Origin: DASYLJ01 sp964404165
Lineage (GTDB): Bacteria > Desulfobacterota > Binatia > DP-6
Assembly: GCA_964404165.1 (NCBI GenBank)
Contig: CAYOIZ010000010.1
Location: forward strand, 74,132 to 138,131
Reading direction: 5' to 3'
DNA length: 64,000 bases
Both the position numbers and the translations under genes were made by a program. Below the pieces are notes generated by a model. The model was not told the DNA's origin, did no database searches, and saw nothing but the letters and a program-made list of their open reading frames with translations. Positions 58,826-64,000 of this stretch are shown in pieces (position 1 is the stretch's first letter; every line of letters starts with the position of its first letter).

Positions 58826-60159
58826 CGCAGGGCCTCCACCGCGGCACGGAAGGCCCGGCCGCGCGCCGCATAATCCGTGAACATGTCGAAGCTGGCACAG
58901 GCGGGCGCCAGCAGCACGGTGTCGCCGGCCCGGGCCAGCGACGCCGCCGCGGCGACGGCCGCGTCGAGCGAGGGCACGTGCTCGATGGGGACGTCGCGAA
59001 TCGCCAACGCGGCCGCGATGCGATCGCGCGCTGCACCGAGCACGAGGGCACACCGCACCTTGCCGGCCGCGGCGTCGGCGAGGGGCGCGTAGTCGCCGCC
59101 CTTGTCGACCCCACCCGCCACCAGCAGCACCGGGCCGTCGAACGATTCGAGGCTCTTCACGGCGGCGCCGACGTTCGTCGCCTTGGAGTCGTCGTACCAG
59201 CGCACGCCGGCGCGCTCGGCGACCAGCGCCAGCCGATGCGGCAGCGGCTCGGCGGCGTCGATGGCGTCGGCGATCGCCGACGCTGGCGCCCCCGCCAGCC
59301 GGGCGACGGTGACGGCGGCGAGGATGTTCTCGACGTTGTGGCGGCCGACGAGGCGCGTGCGGCCGAGATCGTAGCGTTCCTCGGCGGCGTCGGGCAGGCG
59401 CAGGACGACGTGGCCGTCGCGCGGGAAGGCGCCGACCGCCACCTCGTGCATCCCGAACGACACCACGCGCGCCGCCAGCGACGGTGCCAGGCGCCACGTC
59501 TCGGGATCGTCGCGGTTCAGCACCGCCCAGTCCTCGGGCCACTGATGCGCGAAGAGCCGCGCCTTGAGCGCGTGGTACTCGGCGAAGTCGGCATGCCGGT
59601 CGAGGTGATCGGGCGTCACGTTCAGCAGGCAGCCGACGCGGGGACGGAAGCGTGCCACCCACTCGAGCTGGAACGTCGACACCTCGGCGACCGCGACGTC
59701 GGGCCGCTGGTCGACCGCGGTGACGAGCGGCGTGCCCAGGTTGCCGCCCGTGAACGTGTTCCACCCGGCGCGCTCGAGCGCGGCGCCGACCAGCATGGTG
59801 GTGGTGCTCTTGCCGTTGGTGCCGGTGATGGCGACCACCGGGCATTCGAGGAGCCCGAACGCGAGCTCGATCTCGCTCTGCACCGTCACTCCGCGGCGCA
59901 CCGCCGCCGCCAGCAGCGGCGCCTCGCGCGGCACGCCCGGGCTCGGGACCACCAGGTCGACGCCGTCGAGCAGCGCCTCGCTGCCGGCGTCGCCGAGGCA
60001 CAGCTCGATGCCGGCTGCCGCGTCGGGCCCGACGTCGAGCTGCGCCGCCGTCTGCGCGTCGCTCACGCGCACCGCCACGCCACGCGACGCGAGCAGACGC
60101 GCCACCGCCTGTCCGGTGCGCCGGAAGCCGATCACCAGCGCGCGACGTGGCAGCCTCAT
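58822..60159 (-). CDS. murD: UDP-N-acetylmuramoyl-L-alanine--D-glutamate ligase
   Basis: The protein has 445 residues and adds D-Glu. The N-terminal UDP-binding region is RALVIGFRRTGQAVARLL. AITGTNGKSTTTMLVG is the ATP loop, NVTPDHLDRH the Mg region and VRWYDDSKATNVGAAVKSLE the KT/SKATN motif of MurD. LLLAPACASFDMF-type motif is present as LLAPACASFD. Its ATG shares one base with the mraY stop (TGATG) and its stop overlaps ftsW. Confidence 0.97.
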   Translation of the reverse strand: MRLPRRALVIGFRRTGQAVARLLASRGVAVRVSDAQTAAQLDVGPDAAAGIELCLGDAGSEALLDGVDLVVPSPGVPREAPLLAAAVRRGVTVQSEIELAFGLLECPVVAITGTNGKSTTTMLVGAALERAGWNTFTGGNLGTPLVTAVDQRPDVAVAEVSTFQLEWVARFRPRVGCLLNVTPDHLDRHADFAEYHALKARLFAHQWPEDWAVLNRDDPETWRLAPSLAARVVSFGMHEVAVGAFPRDGHVVLRLPDAAEERYDLGRTRLVGRHNVENILAAVTVARLAGAPASAIADAIDAAEPLPHRLALVAERAGVRWYDDSKATNVGAAVKSLESFDGPVLLVAGGVDKGGDYAPLADAAAGKVRCALVLGAARDRIAAALAIRDVPIEHVPSLDAAVAAAASLARAGDTVLLAPACASFDMFTDYAARGRAFRAAVEALR

Positions 60160-61235
60160 CAGCGCAGCTTGAGCGTGGACAGCGCCAGCAGTGCGCAGAC
60201 GATGGCGACGATCCAGGCGCGGACGATGATCTGCGGCTCGGGCCACCCGAGCAGCTCGAAGTGATGGTGGATCGGCGCCATGCGGAAGATGCGCTTGCGC
60301 CGCAGCTTGAAGGACGCCACCTGACCGATAACCGACAGCGTCTCGAGGACGAACACCCCGCCGACGACGACCAGCACGATCTCCTGGCGCGTCGCGAGCG
60401 CGACCACGCCGAGCGCGGCGCCGAGCGCCAGCGACCCGACGTCGCCCATGAACATCTGTGCCGGATAGGCGTTGAACCACAGGAAGCCCATGCCGGCGGC
60501 GGCGAGCGCCCCGCAGAAGACGGCCAGCTCGCCGGCACCCGCGACGTAGGGGATCTGCAGGTACTCGGCGATGCGCGCGTTGCCGGCGACGTAGGCGAAC
60601 ACCGAATAGGTCGCGCCGGCGATCATCACGGGGCCGATGGCGAGGCCGTCGAGTCCGTCGGTGAGGTTGACGGCGTTGGCCGCCCCCGCGATCACGATGG
60701 CGCCGAACGGGATGTACCAGAGGCCGAGATCGGGACGGACGTCCTTCAGGAAGGGCATCGTCACGTGGCCGCCGTGCTCTGACCAGGCGTAGATCGCGGT
60801 CGCCGCCAGCGCACCGATCACCAGCTCGCAGGCGAGCCGCAGGCGACCCGGCAGGCCCTTCGAGTTGCGACGACGCACCTTCGCGAAGTCGTCGAAGAAG
60901 CCGATCAGGCCGTGCCCCAGCGTCACCAGGATGGCGACCCAGACGTACCAGGTGCTGAGATCCGCCAGCAGCAGCGTGGCGAGCAGCAGCGTGAAGAGGA
61001 TCAGGGTGCCGCCCATGGTGGGGGTGCCGGCCTTCTTGGCGTGTGCGGCCGGGCCGTCGTCGCGGATCGACTGGCCCCACTGCAGCGCCGTCAGGCGACG
61101 GATCAGGGTGGGGCCGAGGAGCAGCGACAGCGTCAGCGCCGTCAGCGCGGCGACCATGGTCCGGAACGTGATGTACTTGAACACGTTCAGCGGCGCCCAG
61201 GCCTCGTGCATGTCGTAGAGGAGGAGATAGAGCAT
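60159..61235 (-). CDS. mraY: Phospho-N-acetylmuramoyl-pentapeptide transferase
   Basis: The protein has 358 residues and ten predicted helices. It makes lipid I from UDP-MurNAc-pentapeptide and undecaprenyl phosphate. GTPTMGGTLIL, IGFFDDFAKV (Asp pair), NAVNLTDGLDGLA, MGDVGSLALG and APIHHHFELLGW are intact. The ATG overlaps the murF stop by one base (TGATG); a GTG one codon upstream is the alternative. Confidence 0.97.
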   Translation of the reverse strand: MLYLLLYDMHEAWAPLNVFKYITFRTMVAALTALTLSLLLGPTLIRRLTALQWGQSIRDDGPAAHAKKAGTPTMGGTLILFTLLLATLLLADLSTWYVWVAILVTLGHGLIGFFDDFAKVRRRNSKGLPGRLRLACELVIGALAATAIYAWSEHGGHVTMPFLKDVRPDLGLWYIPFGAIVIAGAANAVNLTDGLDGLAIGPVMIAGATYSVFAYVAGNARIAEYLQIPYVAGAGELAVFCGALAAAGMGFLWFNAYPAQMFMGDVGSLALGAALGVVALATRQEIVLVVVGGVFVLETLSVIGQVASFKLRRKRIFRMAPIHHHFELLGWPEPQIIVRAWIVAIVCALLALSTLKLR

Positions 61236-62659
61236 CACGTGGGCGACTCCGCGGCGAGGTGCCGTAGCACGGTCTCGAGCGCGGCGCCGCGCGAGCCCTT
61301 CAGTAGCAGGAGATCTCCCGGCCGGCACGCGGCGCGCAGGCGGGCGGCGAGATCGTCGTGATCGCGCGCCACCACGATGCGGTCGGCGGCCATGCCGGCC
61401 GCCTCCGCTCCGGCCCGCACCAGGCCGGCGTGGGGACCGAGCAGATAGAGGCCGTCGAGTCGTGCCCCGGCGGCGGCGGTGCCGAGGGCCTCGTGCGCGG
61501 CCTCGGCCTCGGCGCCGAGCTCGCGCATCTCGCCGAGGGCGGCGAACCGCCGGGTGGCGGCGCTGGCCGCGAGCGTCTGCAGGGCGGCGGCCATCGAGCC
61601 CGGGTTGGCGTTGTAGGCGTCGTTGATGACGGTGACGCCCGACGCCAGGCGCTCGACCTGCATGCGCATGCTGGGCGCCTCGAACCCCTCCAACGCCTCC
61701 CGGATGACCGCCGGCGACACGCCCTGCGTCGACGCCATCGCCGCCGCGGCGAGCGCGTTGGTGACGTTGTGGCGACCGCCGATGCGCAGGCGGACGGGCA
61801 CCGCGTCGCCACCCATCACGAGCCGGAACGCCGTGCCCTCTAGCCCATGGTCGACGACGTCGGTGGCGACCACGTCGCCGGTGCTGCCGAAGCGCAGCGT
61901 GCGACCGCCGAAGGCGTGCGAAGCGGCGACGACGTGCGGGTCGTCGGCGTTGACGACGGCGGTGGCATGCGGACGCAGGCGGCGGAACAGCTCGGCCTCG
62001 GCCTCGGCGGCGCCGTGGATGGAGCCGACGCCCTCGAGATGCTCGGGTGCCACGCACGTGATGACGCCGACGTCGGGGGCGGCGATCTCGGCCAGCCGCC
62101 ACACCTCGCCCGGCCCGTTCATACCGAGTTCGAGCACGACCACGCGCTGCTCGTCGCCGAGACGCAGGAGCGTCAGCGGCAGGCCGACGAGATTGTTCTG
62201 CGACCCGCGCGTGTGCAGCACGGCGTCGGCGCCGTACGCGTGGCGCATGATCGCCGCGAGCATCTCCTTCGTCGTCGTCTTGCCGTTGCTGCCGGCGACG
62301 GCCAGCACCGGCACCGCATGGCGGCGACGATGGAAGGCGGCGAGATCGCCGAGGGCGGCCAGCGACTCGCGCACCGCGATCACGCCGCACGGCAGCGTCG
62401 GATCGGCGGCCTGCCGTTCGACGATGACCGCCCCGGCGCCCTGCCGTGCCGCCTCGGCGACGTACTGGTGGCCGTCGTGCGTGTCGCCGCGGATGGCGAC
62501 GAAGAGCTCGCCGTCGCGGACGGCGCGCGTATCGGTGGTCACGCCGACCAGCCGCGCACACGAGCCGAGCCGCACCAGCTCGCCACCCGTCGCCGCCAGC
62601 ACCTCGGCGAGCGTGAAGCCGACGGTGGCCCCGAGGCGCTCGCCCGTGGGCGCGCTCAC
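61235..62659 (-). CDS. murF: UDP-N-acetylmuramoyl-tripeptide--D-alanyl-D-alanine ligase
   Basis: The protein has 474 residues from a GTG start that overlaps the murE stop (GTGA). It adds D-Ala-D-Ala. AVAGSNGKTTTKEMLAAIM is the ATP loop, TRGSQNNLVGLPLTLL the MurF-specific block, VLELGMNGPGE follows, and NDAYNANPGSMAAAL is the MurF signature. D-Ala-D-Ala must come from a ddl elsewhere, since none is in this cluster. Confidence 0.97.
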   Translation of the reverse strand: MSAPTGERLGATVGFTLAEVLAATGGELVRLGSCARLVGVTTDTRAVRDGELFVAIRGDTHDGHQYVAEAARQGAGAVIVERQAADPTLPCGVIAVRESLAALGDLAAFHRRRHAVPVLAVAGSNGKTTTKEMLAAIMRHAYGADAVLHTRGSQNNLVGLPLTLLRLGDEQRVVVLELGMNGPGEVWRLAEIAAPDVGVITCVAPEHLEGVGSIHGAAEAEAELFRRLRPHATAVVNADDPHVVAASHAFGGRTLRFGSTGDVVATDVVDHGLEGTAFRLVMGGDAVPVRLRIGGRHNVTNALAAAAMASTQGVSPAVIREALEGFEAPSMRMQVERLASGVTVINDAYNANPGSMAAALQTLAASAATRRFAALGEMRELGAEAEAAHEALGTAAAGARLDGLYLLGPHAGLVRAGAEAAGMAADRIVVARDHDDLAARLRAACRPGDLLLLKGSRGAALETVLRHLAAESPT

Positions 62660-64000
62660 GACAGGGCCTCGAGCGCGCGTCGCACTTCCTCGCGGTCGTC
62701 GAGGTGGCGCTTCTCGGTGCCGACGATCTGGTAGTCCTCGTGCCCCTTGCCGGCGATGACGACGAGATCGCCGGGTCGCGCGAGACCCACCGCGAGCTCG
62801 ATCGCGGTGCGACGATCGGGCTCGGTGACGTATCCGCGTGCGCCCGGCACCGGCCGTCCGAGCGGCGGCAGCCCCGTCGCGCGTACGCCCGCCTCGACCT
62901 CGGCCAGGATGCGCGCCGGGTCCTCGGTGCGCGGGTTGTCGGAGGTCACGACGACGACGTCGCTGGCACGCGCCGCCGCCTCGCCCATGATGGGACGCTT
63001 GCCACGATCGCGGTCGCCGCCGCAGCCGAAGACGGTGACGAGCGCACCGGGCGTGAGCGGACGCAGCGCGGCGAGCAGGCGCTCGAGCGCGTCCGGCGTG
63101 TGCGCGTAGTCGACGACGACGGTGAAGCCGGGTCCACCGATGCGCTCGACGCGCCCGGGCGGCGGCACGGCGGCGGCGATACCGGCGGCGATGCGCGCCG
63201 GATCGGTGCCGAGCGCCCACGCCGTGGCGGCGGCCACCGCGATGTTCTCGACGTGCGGCGCGCCGACGAGCGCGCTCTCGAAGGCGACACGCTCCGTCCC
63301 GAGCACGAGCGTGCCGCGCGTTCCGTCGAGCGTGCTCACCACGTCGATCGGGCGCACCATGGCGTCGGCGGCGCGACCGACGGTGACGCAGCGGCCGGCC
63401 ACGCTCGCGGCCAGGCGGCGGCCCGCGGCGCCGTCGACGTTCACGACGGACACCGGATCGGGCGCACCACCCGCAGGCAGCAGCTCGAGGAAGAGCCGCG
63501 CCTTCGCGGCGTAGTAGCGCTCGAGATCGCCGTGGAAGTCGAGGTGGTCGCGCGTCAGGTTGGTGAACACCCCGGCGGCGAAGCGGATGGCGTCGGCCCG
63601 ACCCTGCTCGAGCGCGTGCGACGACACCTCCATCGCGACGTGCGTGGTCCCCGCCGCGCGCATGTCGGCGAGCAGGGCCTGCAGCGTCGGCGCCTCGGGC
63701 GTCGTGAAGGGTGCGGGACGCTCCACGTCGCCGATGCGATACGCGATGGTGCCGACGACGCCCGTGGCGTGGCCGGCGGCGCGCCAGATGCCTTCCAGCA
63801 GATACGTGGTGGTGGTCTTGCCGTTCGTGCCGGTGATGCCGACCACCGTCATCGCGTGGCTCGGCTCGCCGGCGAGCCGCGCCGCCACGAGGCCGAGCAG
63901 CCGACGCGCGCCGGCGGTGTGGATCACGGTGACCTCGTCGGCGTCGTCGACCGGCGCGTCGGCGATGATCGCCCGCGCGCCGCGGGCGATGGCGTCGCCG
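62656..64000 (-). CDS. murE: UDP-N-acetylmuramoyl-L-alanyl-D-glutamate--2,6-diaminopimelate ligase (5' end outside window)
   Basis: 448 residues are visible and the frame is open to the edge, where GDAIARGARAIIADAPVD is the normal N-terminal domain. ITGTNGKTTTTYLLEG is the ATP loop. EVSSHALEQGR, TNLTRDHLDFHG and VVVDYAHTPDALERLL are family motifs. TSDNPRTEDP contains DNPR, the meso-diaminopimelate specificity motif, so the cell wall is of the mDAP type. It is coupled to murF by a GTGA junction. Apparent starts inside the window are not the true N-terminus. Confidence 0.96.
   Translation of the reverse strand, partial: GDAIARGARAIIADAPVDDADEVTVIHTAGARRLLGLVAARLAGEPSHAMTVVGITGTNGKTTTTYLLEGIWRAAGHATGVVGTIAYRIGDVERPAPFTTPEAPTLQALLADMRAAGTTHVAMEVSSHALEQGRADAIRFAAGVFTNLTRDHLDFHGDLERYYAAKARLFLELLPAGGAPDPVSVVNVDGAAGRRLAASVAGRCVTVGRAADAMVRPIDVVSTLDGTRGTLVLGTERVAFESALVGAPHVENIAVAAATAWALGTDPARIAAGIAAAVPPPGRVERIGGPGFTVVVDYAHTPDALERLLAALRPLTPGALVTVFGCGGDRDRGKRPIMGEAAARASDVVVVTSDNPRTEDPARILAEVEAGVRATGLPPLGRPVPGARGYVTEPDRRTAIELAVGLARPGDLVVIAGKGHEDYQIVGTEKRHLDDREEVRRALEALS

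Overview
The window is a GC-rich chromosomal segment of a Gram-negative bacterium. MurE carries the DNPR motif of meso-diaminopimelate ligases, and there are many periplasmic c-type cytochromes, lipoproteins and signal-peptide proteins. Secreted proteins with Thr/Ser-rich linkers and Cys-rich DUF4215-like repeats recall uncultured deltaproteobacterial or Binatota-like genomes. That assignment is an inference from style; no rRNA or other marker is present. Genes are tightly packed, often with 1-4 base ATGA, GTGA or TGATG overlaps, and GTG starts are common.

Positions 1-20 kb are a mosaic of small units: the end of a VapBC-like toxin-antitoxin pair; a glycerolipid operon (acyltransferase, glycerol kinase, monoacylglycerol-lipase-like hydrolase); an RlmD/TrmA-type RNA methyltransferase; an M23 peptidase; a zinc metallopeptidase-like protein; a membrane-tethered dual-specificity phosphatase; an SDR reductase; a GFA-family protein; a GH50-like glycosidase; a di-heme peroxidase; a class III nucleotide cyclase; a zinc alcohol dehydrogenase coupled to a tandem hot-dog thioesterase. 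Positions 20-32 kb hold a class A penicillin-binding protein, a 40-bp perfect palindrome acting as a terminator, a likely sulfur module (cytochrome c, CoA-disulfide reductase-rhodanese, two YeeE/YedE halves, one fused to a periplasmic domain), a MoxR/vWA pair, a ferredoxin, a lone receiver protein, a disulfide oxidoreductase and a divergent ArsR-SRPBCC operon with a clear operator.

Positions 32-48 kb contain a sulfatase with a TlpA-like partner, a roughly 293-bp MITE-like inverted-repeat element, an AraC regulator, an aldehyde dehydrogenase, an acyl-CoA dehydrogenase, a molybdopterin oxidoreductase, a Cys-rich secreted protein and a pair of ArsA/GET3-like ATPases followed by a phasin-like gene that seems to lack a standard start codon. 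Positions 48.5-64 kb are one long minus-strand block: murE (cut by the window edge), murF, mraY, murD, ftsW, murG, murC, murB, ftsQ, ftsA, ftsZ, then a B12-type radical SAM protein and acpS. This is the division and cell-wall cluster, without ddl between murB and ftsQ. As written, murC carries a one-base frameshift near its 3' end.

Several upstream regions share a promoter form: TTGNNN, 17-18 bases, then a hexamer starting TA, with TAACCC seen three times. Two of these promoters imply leaderless mRNAs.
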